From NCBI RefSeq assembly GCF_001641265.1, contig NW_020167523.1, forward strand, positions 868,001-932,000: DNA of 64,000 nt, in the 5' to 3' direction. Origin of the DNA: Pseudogymnoascus destructans (Eukaryota; Ascomycota; Leotiomycetes; Thelebolales; Thelebolaceae). The notes under the pieces were generated by a model. The model saw nothing but the letters and a program-made list of their open reading frames with translations. It had not been told where the DNA came from and did no database searches. Numbering within the stretch: position 1 is the stretch's first letter; the number at the start of each line of letters is the position of its first letter. The position numbers were made by a program, and so were the translations under genes. Positions 10,406 to 19,270 of this stretch are shown in pieces.

Positions 10406-12118
10406 TTGAATCGAGTCAAAACTCTGAATTTGATAGGGAATGTCCAGGTGATCACGCCTGTTGACTGACGCCTGTTGACTGACGTGGAGTTTGAGTAGAC
10501 TAAAAGCTCTTTAAGGCCATTCTCGTTCTTGCTACAGAGCCATGGCGATTTTGCTACGGAAAAGCTTTCAAGATCAGTACTGTATTGGAGCATAGGACGA
10601 TGATAGTGGACTTTAGACTAGTGAAACAATAGATAATCTCTTGCTGATATACGATAGCAAGTTTCGTACTGAATAAATTTTACACCGCCGTTTTCTTCTT
10701 TCCAGGGGCACAATCCTTAAGTTGCATAGTATAATAGTCGGCGTTTGACGAACCACCCTTAGTGTGGTCGGCGTAAGTGCAAGTGAATCGCGAAAGCGAA
10801 GATGCATCGCGTCGCCAGACATAGCGACAGGCTTCCCCGGGGTCAGGATCATCTTCTCGGTGCCGAACTACTCGACTTCTACTACAAGGCCGCCGTCCTG
10901 AAGTACCGAGCAGCATCATGAACATCAGCTAGTTCAACTGCACGCCACACTCATACTGGTTGCGAAACTTCATGGATGTCTTCACATAGTCCCTCCCTTT
11001 GTCAGCGAGATGATCACGGACATGCTCATCACCATCCTCAGCACCTGCTCCGAGGACAGGCTCAAAGCAGAGAGCGCCTCCCCTGCCTCCAACACCCCAC
11101 CCATCTTCCCCCCATCATCAAATACCTGAGTTGCGACTTAGCCATCTGCCGCGGGTTTCTTTCCTCCCTGAAGTGTGACGGAAGACCCCAGACATAAGCA
11201 GAGGCCTGAACGAACCCGCTCATCTACACAAATGTGCGCGAGAATCTTGCATATGAAATCATGTACCAAGTACACGAATTCCCGATGTATGCCATGGATA
11301 GACCTTCCTAGTTCTTTGATTGCTCCTGCTATATTGTAGGCAAGAAGCGCCTCGATTTCCACAATCATTAGCCTTTGTCTGCATGAATCATTCCAAGCTT
11401 GGACTATTCGTCTATGCACAAACGATGGCTAAAGAAAGGATAGATCTACTTCAGCGGGCGGTCTCCAGCGTGCTAGCCGCTCTTCAGATGCCCGATGTTG
11501 GTGATGATGAGCTTCATTGATCCCTCGCATTTGTCTCGCAAATCAGTTGTGGAAGCATCCTGAACTTCAAACTTCGAACTAAATTTATTGTCTTTCAAAC
11601 ACATCAGGCAGAGATGAAAGGGGAGGAGTGTCTCGCGTCTTGCCCGCTTAATCTTGACCGTTGTTTCGAGTGGCGACTCAAATCCTCCCAAGACCAAGAT
11701 AACCCGTTTGACGACGGTGACACATGGCACCACAGTGATTAGTGAGACAGTCAAGGACGCGACTGTATGTACTAGAAGGCGCCTTCTTGAATGGCAACTG
11801 GTTTAAACCCAAGTGCACATGGATTCTTTGGCTAGAGCGGCTGTATCGAAGGACGGGTTTGATTTAATCAGGAAACTCGATTTGGATCTGTGGACTGGAT
11901 TGGTATTTTATTTTTGCGCAGGACGTATACGAGTACTAACATTGACCATTTTGTTATCTTGCAGATGTGGAATTATGAGTGATAACCGTCTTATGAACCA
12001 TCTAATCCGGAAGCCGTCATTCTTTAGTTTCATGGAATAGTACACAAATCCAGAAATTCGGCTTCAACGTAGCATCTCCGAGTCGGATTCACAGGTCGAC
12101 CATTGATAGGATTGGCTG
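10406..12118. other. Gene-poor spacer downstream of the ATPase
   Basis: No gene supported. A 14-bp unit is repeated in tandem near 10455-10484 (CGCCTGTTGACTGA twice). Short minus-strand ORFs (10680-10925, 11138-11419, 11473-11754) have no recognisable domain and could be relics or chance. Confidence 0.4.
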
Positions 12119-12770
12119 CTAGTCAAATCCCCCCCTCTCAGACGGGATTCGCATCGAGCGATCAGTTGCAGCAGCTGGAGGAATTGATGGTCCGCTTCTC
12201 TCGACTGGCATAACTGTACCCGTCCCACATATCCTATAAACCGGCCGCGTCAAAGTCAAAGCCGAGGGATCAGGCGTAGATTTTCCCGAAGGTTCTCCAC
12301 GCCTCCTCTGGCGCTCCCGCAGAACTTCACCCAGCGACGTACGGACACGGCCCTCAGTTCGGAAGGGCTGGGCCTCGTTGTTGCCTTCTGACGTGAATCC
12401 TCGAGACAGTGTTCGTGGCAGAAAGAAGCTGGGTTTTCCCAAGGGGATACTGAGGCCGTGTACGACCTTGGCTTGTCAGCTAATATCTACGAAGTTTAGG
12501 TCTCAGACTTACGATGCTACATATAACCAGGAACCAAACAACAACCGTGAGGGTCTCACCGAGCTTCCTAACATCGGGTCGCTAAACCCCATCAACTGTA
12601 ATGGCTTCAAGAAACCCGAGACTGATATAGATGTAGAAGACAGCGGATACGCGATCGGGCCAAAGAACCCGACAAAGATTACTTGCCGAAACGCCTCGAT
12701 TTGATGAATTGATTTGTGGAGGGGCAAAGATAACCGGGAGGCGTCTAAGATGAGAAATCAGAACCAGAAA
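12119..12770 (-). pseudogene. Truncated Na+/H+ antiporter gene copy (C-terminal part only)
   Basis: On the minus strand the translation gives RRLPVIFA, then IHQIEAFRQVIFVGFFGPI, which lines up with RRLPIVFALRKFVHQIEDERQAIFVGFFGPI in the intact antiporter at 13716-15452. Past this block the protein similarity fades, but the gene structure is still readable. A splice donor after a GCATC end (GTAAGTCTGA) is followed by an acceptor and then VVHGLSIPLGK, matching the intact exon 3 start IVHGLSIPLGK. The last exon keeps an open frame to a stop at 12119, with the tail motif RPVYRICG matching RPIYRIGG. A frameshift lies near 12735 between RRLPVIFA and IHQIE. The N-terminal two thirds of the gene is missing. 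It sits inverted about 1 kb upstream of the intact copy. The divergence is too great for a recent duplicate, so it is probably an old paralog in decay. Confidence 0.82.
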
Positions 12771-13715
12771 GCTCCCTCGGTCCAGCCTAATGGAGAAGCT
12801 CTTTTAATTATCCATCCAACGAGCATGCCCTAACGATGAATGCTCTTTCACACCATATTCCCAACTTATTTTTTATAAATGCATAGGGCCCAGCTGTTTA
12901 GCAGAGTTTGATAGCGAGCTCGGCTTTGGGCGCTTTGGTCGTCACTATATGGTATGGATAATCACTTTGGCCGTGGGTCGCCCTCATTCAGAGCTAGTAA
13001 TGGGCTTGTAGTGCACTTCTTTCGATTCTATCGCGGAGATGTGTGTCGCTCATAAGCGCGTAACAAAACACTGCTCAGCCTTCAAACACTACATTGGTAG
13101 GGCCAAAGTATTACATAGAATATGACAAGGCTTGTTGAACGTTTTACCTTTTACCGTTCCCCACATATTACACAGCAATCGAAGACAAGTAAGGGTTTGT
13201 TGCCCCAGATTCGCTGATCTTCTGGAGCGTTGGCCGCTCGGGCGAGAAAGCTGAAGCCTTGTTGATGGCTTCGATAATCTTCCGTCACGGTTGGCACTCA
13301 GAATCGAGGACTTAGCAAGCGTTTGCAAGCTGATCTTCTTCGTAGGATGATCGTGATGCCGCTGCAGATGCCGCTGCAACCCGACGAGACGGCTGTGCCC
13401 ATCACTGACAGAATGACATGTGCAACTGAACAAAACCTGTCCTCATGACGTGCTTGCTTGCGTGGCTGTGATTGGACTGCCTTGGCGATCTTTGGCGTGG
13501 TGTTTCCGATAAGACATTATCCGAATCGTGACCTCTGAAAGATTCCCTGCCCAAATACCTTCATAACATCAAAGAGCCAACATTTCCCTACTTATATCTA
13601 GCGTTTCGCACTGCAACCGGGAAAGATTCGAGCCTGCGTTGACGTTGAGAGTTTGTTCATGATCTAGTGTATTCAACTGACAGGTCAATAGTTATTAGCA
13701 TTAAGTCTCATCGAC
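12771..13715. other. Intergenic region upstream of the antiporter
   Basis: 945 bp without a supported gene; presumably promoter and 5' UTR of the gene at 13716. Small GATGCCGCTGCA repeats lie around 13354-13380. Traces of further antiporter similarity upstream of 12770 could not be followed by eye. Confidence 0.4.
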
Positions 13716-15452
13716 ATGTCTGCTCTCGCTACTACAGACTTTAACATTGTGTGCTGGGTACTTGGTGGTTTCATCACGCTCTTTGGACTAGTATCCTATC
13801 TTTTCAAAGAGAAATTATATCTCTCCGAGGCCTGTAGGTGTCAACAGGGTTAACAAGGCTGGCTAGGACTAACTCTTTATAGTGATTTCGTTGCTAGCCG
13901 GAGTTGCGCTCTCCCCATATGCTATGAACTTTATAGACCCGATGAGCTATGCTGGAGGTTCTTTGGCCAACCTCAATTCCATCACTCTAAACTTCAGTCG
14001 CCTTGTCCTTGGTGTACAGTTAGTCGTCGCTGGTGTCCAATTGCCCAGTCGATACCTGCAAAGTGAATGGAAATCGCTATTGGTACTACTTGGCCCAATA
14101 ATGACTTGCATGTGGCTCTTCAGCAGCATGCTTATTTGGGCAATGGTTCCAAATCTTTCATTCTTGCATGCCCTAGTTGTGGGCGCGTGTATCACGCCGA
14201 CAGATCCTATCCTTAGTAATAACATAGTTAAGGGTAAATTTGCGGACAAGAACGTGCCTAAAGGGCTTCAAAGGATCATCATCGCGGAGTCTGGAGCAAA
14301 TGATGGCCTTGGATACCCCTTTCTGTTTTTGGCTCTCTACATCATCAAATATACGGACGACGGGGTTCTTGGGCAGACCAAAGGGACTCAAGAGGCTATG
14401 CGTCTTTGGCTTGGAGGGACGTGGGGGTATGTGATCTTGCTAAGCATAGCATATGGTGCGACCGTAGGCTGGATCGCAAGAAAACTTCTCCAGTGGACCG
14501 AAGGGAAGAATTATGTTGACCGGGAAAGTTTTCTAGTCTTTGCTATCGCATTAGCTCTCTTTATCGTGGGCAGTTGCGGCTTGATCGGTACTGACGACGT
14601 ACTAGCCTGCTTCATTGCTGGTAATGTGTTTACATGGGATGACTGGTTCCGCTTGAAGACTCTCGACGATTCTCTGCAGCCTACGGTTGATATGTTGCTC
14701 AATCTTTCCATCTTCATGTGGTTTGGTGCCATCTGCCCATGGCCAAAATTCCTATACAACGACGTCTTTCCTATACACCGCCTTATTTTCCTTGGCATCC
14801 TCATCCTACTGCTGCGCCGCCTACCGATAGTATTTGCTTTGCGCAAATTCGTCCATCAAATTGAGGATGAGCGTCAAGCAATTTTCGTCGGATTCTTTGG
14901 TCCAATTGGTGTCAGCGCCATATTTTACCTATATATCGGTCTGGACTTCCTAAATGGTATAACAGACCAGAACGGCCTGCAACGAGCCGATGCTGCGGTC
15001 CTTGCTGAGGTCATGACTGTTATTGTCTGGTTCCTTACAGTCTGTAGCATCGTAAGAATTCATCCACTGGGCTGACTGATATCATGAGATGCTAACAACT
15101 ATAGATTGTCCATGGCCTCAGCATCCCCCTTGGCAAGGTAGGCTTCCATCTCCCCCAGGCTTTGTCACAAGTATTCGATTCCACCAGCAATTCGGAGTCC
15201 CGGCCTTTCCTTGTAGGGGAAAGAATAGAGCCAGAGGTCGGTGGCCGCCGCGAATGGTGCCAGGTATCCGTCCAGTCGACTCCCACGAAACAATCTGCCC
15301 CGGCCTCCGCTTCGATCCGTCCAATTTACCGTATTGGAGGATCTGTTATTCCGGACAAGAGCTCTGGATTTACAGTCTTGAATGAATCTCCTGGTCCTGC
15401 GACATCGCCTGCTACGCCGTATGGGACAATTTGCCTCTCGAATGGGCGGTAA
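13716..15452 (+). CDS. Na+/H+ antiporter (CPA1, Nha1/Sod2-like)
   Basis: Three exons: 13716-13833, 13883-15051 and 15105-15452, giving 544 aa. Introns are 49 and 53 bp. The product is a plasma-membrane cation/proton antiporter of the Nha1/Sod2 type, which exports Na+ (and often K+) in exchange for H+. It has about twelve membrane segments. The motif ESGANDGLG at residues 175-183 contains the Asn-Asp pair of the ion-binding site, and TPTDPILSNN precedes it. The helix block IFVGFFGPIGVSA near the end of exon 2 is also typical. The cytosolic tail is only about 110 residues, far shorter than in yeast Nha1 and closer to fission yeast Sod2. Exon 1 supplies the first helix (CWVLGGFITLFGLVSYLFKE) and fixes the start. 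It is on the same strand as the P-type ATPase, and a decayed paralog lies between them. Confidence 0.93.
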
Positions 15453-15628
15453 ATGAGATATGAAGCTGGAATCTGTGCAAGGTCTAATACCAAATCAATC
15501 ATCTCTACGTTATCAACTTTGCAGGGACGATGAGTAAACACAATGACATGTCTAGTTTTCGGTTATATGGACACTATGACGATCCCATTCCCATTCCACA
15601 TTTACCTCTGCATGGTTTCTTACGAGGG

Positions 15629-16242
15629 CAAAAGATCTATATACCCGGCACCACTCCTGTAAAGATTCATATACCCTGCTGACTCCATTGACCCTGATGT
15701 CCCATTTGACACCGCTGCTCCACTGACCTTGCTCCTACCATACTCGTGAAAGCGCCCTACTCATGCGGGCACCAGCAACTTCTCATATTGTGGCCCTGGT
15801 CCCCACAAGTAGAACAGCGCCCAACACCAGAAGCTCCCTCTCCCCCTCCCAACTCTCCTCCGTGGGTCCTCCTTCCGGAACTCTCCTTCTTTAGCCTCCC
15901 CCGTGGGACCCGTGTTATAGGCGGGAAACATGGGTCTGTTTCGTGAGCTCTAAGCTTAGAAACGTCAATGGAGGCATTAGGATGTTGTAAGACGAATTTC
16001 TCCTTGACTGCCTAGTCGTCGAGGGCAAGGACAACGGCATCCAGGTCTAGGAACTCTGCGCCATCTACTGGCACGACAAGCAGCGGAAGGGACGTCATTT
16101 GGGGGGGGGTTCGAGTGCTAGTGGCAGCAGCGAGGTTGGCTGGGGCCAGCGATGCTGACTAAATGCGGCAGAATCTAATTATAGTTAGCGTTTGGTATAT
16201 AGATCTTTACAGGGGTGGTGCAGGGTATATAGATCTTTTGCA
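15629..16242. repeat. Element bounded by 49-bp inverted repeats
   Basis: The arm at 15629-15677, read on the minus strand, matches 16194-16242 read on the plus strand at about 9 of 10 positions. Shared core words are ATCTTTACAGG, GTGGTGC and GGGTATATAGATCTTTTGC. Each arm also contains an internal direct repeat of GGTATATAGATCTTT. The enclosed ~515 bp has no credible ORF. Size and structure resemble a small non-autonomous DNA element, but no target duplication was identified. Confidence 0.65.
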
Positions 16243-16464
16243 ATTATCCAGAGGATTGCTGTACTGTAGTACAGTAGTTGGGGGGTGACCACTAGCGAAT
16301 ACCCACTGTTGTACAGTACTCGTACTTTGCTCTATTAATAATTGTTAAACGTGCAATGATCCCCCTTGTAGAAGTATAGTCCAATAAAAACCCGAGTAAT
16401 GTTATGCTGCTTTACCACTCGTACGTACGTGACGCGTTATATTATTATAATACAAGTAACAACA

Positions 16465-16572
16465 ATGGAAGTTGAGCCGCCATTAACTCCAAAGCGACAG
16501 CAAGAGCTTACTGGAGATGAACGTCTTCGGATTTATACTTTATATAATGACGCGAAATGGTCAACATACTAG
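16465..16572 (+). pseudogene. N-terminal stub of a Tc1/mariner-type transposase
   Basis: The frame from the ATG at 16465 encodes TPKRQQELTGDERLRIYTLY and then NDAKWS before a TAG at 16570-16572. This resembles the start of the helix-turn-helix DNA-binding domain of fungal Tc1/mariner transposases, where a basic Pro/Lys segment precedes (L)(T/S)xDERLRIxTL. Nothing downstream continues the homology, so only the first 35 codons survive. Upstream, around 16260-16330, the repeated CTGTAGTACAGTAG and TGTACAGTAC words may be the old terminal repeat. The assignment rests on remembered family features. Confidence 0.55.
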
Positions 16573-16833
16573 TATGTTTTGTTTGTAATTTCTTTTGCCG
16601 TTTTTTGTTAAACTTGTCTCATAATTTTTTTGATCATGAACTTCATTTTTTCATTACTATGCACAACCCCTACGAACACTTTCGCGCAGCACGGGTATCG
16701 TATCCATCACCACCTTCCCCTGCCCAAAAGGCCATCTTAAAACCCAAATCACACCCCTATAACCCCATCGGACGCCGTCGCACCTGGTATTCCACCCCCC
16801 CTCCACCCTTCCCTCTTCTGCCTTCCCCTCCCC

Positions 16834-17550
16834 TCACAGCGCCTGCCAGAAGTAATTCGCATAAAAGAACTTGCTAAACTTCTTCTCCACATTAACCACC
16901 TGCACCTCCCCCCTCCCCCCCTTTCCCCTCCCCCTCACCATCGCCCTACTCCACTCCCCCCCTTCCCTCTCCGCCTCAATCCCCAGACTCCTATACACGC
17001 GCAACTTCAACAGCACCTCATCTTCGACCTCGCTCCTCTTGGCCTCCTCCCCGCCATCCATGCCCTGGAGTTCGAGTTCCTGGAGCTGTGCTTTGAGATC
17101 TGAGAGTTGTGTGCATAGGTGGTCCGTCTCGATCTCGAGGGAGGAAAAGGACTTGGCGATGCGGAATTTTTGGGTGTCGAGCTCGGCGATGAGGGAGGAG
17201 TGCGCGGTGGCGGAGTGGGATTGGAGGGTTTCTTGGTGGTTGTTTTGCAGGGTGTTTAGGGTTCTTGTGAGCTCTGGAAGAGTTAGTGACTTGCAGAAAA
17301 TGGGGGATGTGCTGCGGTGTTGCGCGCGGGGGGGACATACTCTTGAGTGAGTTCTCGGCCTCGCGGAGGCGCAGGTCGCGGGCTTGTTGGAGGGTGGAGA
17401 GGGATTCATTGATGCGAGAGACGGCGAGCTTGTCGGGTTGAATGTTGAAGTTGCCGATTGTGTGGTGGATGAGCTGGGGCGCATTAGTTGTGTAGAATAT
17501 GTGCTTAATGGAAATGTGCATACCGTCGCTGGATCCTCGTCGAGAAGCAT
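16834..17550 (-). CDS. SPC24: Kinetochore protein Spc24
   Basis: Three exons: 17550-17524, 17473-17341 and 17273-16834, giving 199 aa. Exon 1 is only nine codons (MLLDEDPAT). Spc24 pairs with Spc25 in the Ndc80 complex and anchors it to the inner kinetochore. An N-terminal coiled coil spans roughly residues 25-120 (Leu/Glu heptads such as LDTQKFRIAKSF and LKAQLQELELQ). The C-terminal globular domain begins at VLLKLRVYRSLGIE and ends with the fungal signature VVNVEKKFSKFFYANYFW near the stop. Length matches other fungal Spc24 proteins. A large minus-strand ORF overlapping it in another frame (17018-17818) is not this gene. It shares a 335-bp promoter region with FIS1. Confidence 0.93.
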   Translation of the reverse strand: MLLDEDPATVCTFPLSTYSTQLMRPSSSTTQSATSTFNPTSSPSLASMNPSPPSNKPATCASARPRTHSRVCPPRAQHRSTSPIFCKSLTLPELTRTLNTLQNNHQETLQSHSATAHSSLIAELDTQKFRIAKSFSSLEIETDHLCTQLSDLKAQLQELELQGMDGGEEAKRSEVEDEVLLKLRVYRSLGIEAEREGGEWSRAMVRGRGKGGRGEVQVVNVEKKFSKFFYANYFWQAL

Positions 17551-17885
17551 CGTTGCTGATAACGTTGATTTTTAAATTTGAGATGAGTGCAATAGCGAGA
17601 ATTATTGGAATATTAGAATGCTCTTGGTTGTGTTTTGAGATGTTAATATAATCGTCATCGTGGTTGCGCGGGCGGCTGTCAATAAAAACCCTTGTCGCCA
17701 CAGCAACAATCAGTTTTAGGTGTTGTTGCACGTGCGCCGCCACAGGTGACGTCGTACCGAGCTCTATGTACTCGTACCCCGATCGTCTGAACTTCACGAA
17801 CTCTACTATCTGAATCAAATTCCTACCTACTTAAAAGTTCAGACTTGCGCATTATTCGAACTCTTTATTTTTCAAGCATAGCGCC
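17551..17885. promoter_or_regulatory. Bidirectional promoter of SPC24 and FIS1
   Basis: 335 bp separate the divergent start codons. No individual element could be assigned with confidence. Confidence 0.5.
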
Positions 17886-18578
17886 ATGACAACTCTACCA
17901 TGTAAGTATAGCCGCTGCTTCCATGGATGGTTCACCATCACTGCCTTTCTTTGACCTCGTCTTCTACTGGACCCGGAAGAGTTTACTGAGTGCAATCGCG
18001 ACTTTTAGATGCAGCAGACGCAGAGAGGTTAGTTTGCTTAACCCCCGGACCAAACTGGGTTATTGTCGAGTTTGTGACCGCCTTCTAACATCCACAGCCC
18101 GCTCAAGCCGTCTGAGCTACAGGTCCTCCGAGCACAATACGAAAAAGAAGGCGAATACGTCGGCGTCCAAACAAAATTCAACTATGCATGGGTACGTGTC
18201 AACCTCTCAACGGCCGAGCGACCCTATATCTAACTCGTCCTACAGGGCCTCATAAAATCCAATGAGCGCAGCGAGCAACAAACCGGCGTCCGCCTCCTCT
18301 CAGACATATTCCGCGACTCGGCAGAGCGCCGTCGAGAATGCCTCTACTACATCGCCCTCGGCAACTACAAACTAGGCAACTATGCGGAGGCGAGGCGGCA
18401 TAATGATTTATTGCTGGATAGGGAACCGACGAATATGCAGGCGGGGAGTCTGAGGGCTTTGATTGACGACAAGGTCGCGAAGGAGGGGCTGATGGGAGTC
18501 GCTATATTGAGCGGTGTGGCTGTTGCTGCTGGTATTGTTGGAGGAATGATCTTTAGAGGGGTTGCGAGGAAGAGATGA
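17886..18578 (+). CDS. FIS1: Mitochondrial fission protein Fis1
   Basis: Four exons: 17886-17901, 18009-18027, 18098-18191 and 18246-18578, giving 153 aa. Exons 1 and 2 are only 16 and 19 nt, so the N-terminus is easily missed by gene finders. Fis1 is a tail-anchored outer mitochondrial and peroxisomal membrane protein that recruits the fission machinery. The N-terminus reads MTTLPYAADAES, then a TPR-like helical bundle with FNYAWGLIKS, the conserved region after residue 39, and YYIALGNYKLGNYAEAR. The C-terminal anchor is AILSGVAVAAGIVGGMIF followed by a basic RGVARKR tail. This is the canonical length for fungal Fis1. Confidence 0.95.
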
Positions 18579-19270
18579 ACAGTGGGCAAGATGGTGTTTA
18601 CCTGGGATGCCGCAGAGCAGTCGAGACCGTGACTTTCTACTCGAATTTAATAAATTTTCCTGTGGTTAGCGATGGTATAATTGCTATGTTTGAACGTAAA
18701 AATAGAGTATACAGAGCAAATATCAAAGTACACGCCAGCTAAAATCAAACTGGGTTGTTTGATGCCTGGTAGAACATTGATCGCTGGAATCACCGAGCAA
18801 TCCACCCACCTAGTGGCGCTCGTCATGAGCCGCGCGCTTCCGTCCAGGCTCTGGTAGTAGCTAAAACCCATGATTGTCCCACTACACTTTGTACTGTCTT
18901 TCATATTGATTCTCTTACAACTGGCTGATACACAGCGTCAGCGTGTTTTAAAACCGAGACCTTATGCACTCACCCTTGATCAACTTGTCCAACATTAGAA
19001 CCACGTTGTACAAACGAGACCCCGTCGCTACCTTAGGCTACCCTGCAGTACCCTGAATATCGTGGGCTACGCTACATCAACAGATGACGGATTTCTGAGC
19101 CTTTGCTCATCTGTTATCGGTCTTCTTTGCCAAGATCATATAACAACACCGATACACCAGCCTCAGCAGGCAACTAACCAAAAGTGGCGTTTCAAGCTCT
19201 CCGAAGGACCGGCCTGGCTTTGAGTCTCGGACTTACAGCCCTGGCAGCGTACCAAGGCGTCCGAGACGTC
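18579..19270. other. Intergenic region between FIS1 and the RING gene
   Basis: About 690 bp with 3' flank of FIS1 and promoter of the next gene. No further gene is supported. The open frame of the RING gene extends upstream to about 19184 but only with a GTG, so it is not taken as coding. Confidence 0.45.

Larger units (their letters stand above)
15453..16833. other. Intergenic region with transposon traces
   Basis: 1.4 kb holding the inverted repeat pair at 15629-15677/16194-16242, a G8-10 run near 16102 and the transposase stub at 16465. No other gene is supported. Confidence 0.5.

Noticed and set aside
10680..10925. 81-aa minus-strand frame with several Cys
   Set aside because: No signal peptide, no family resemblance and no supporting neighbour; kept only as unexplained spacer content.
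11138..11754. Two minus-strand frames (93 aa each) that could be one broken gene
   Set aside because: I could not find a continuous domain across them; similarity to any family was not visible.
17018..17818. 266-aa minus-strand frame overlapping SPC24
   Set aside because: It overlaps in another frame; the spliced SPC24 model accounts for the sequence with a complete family match.
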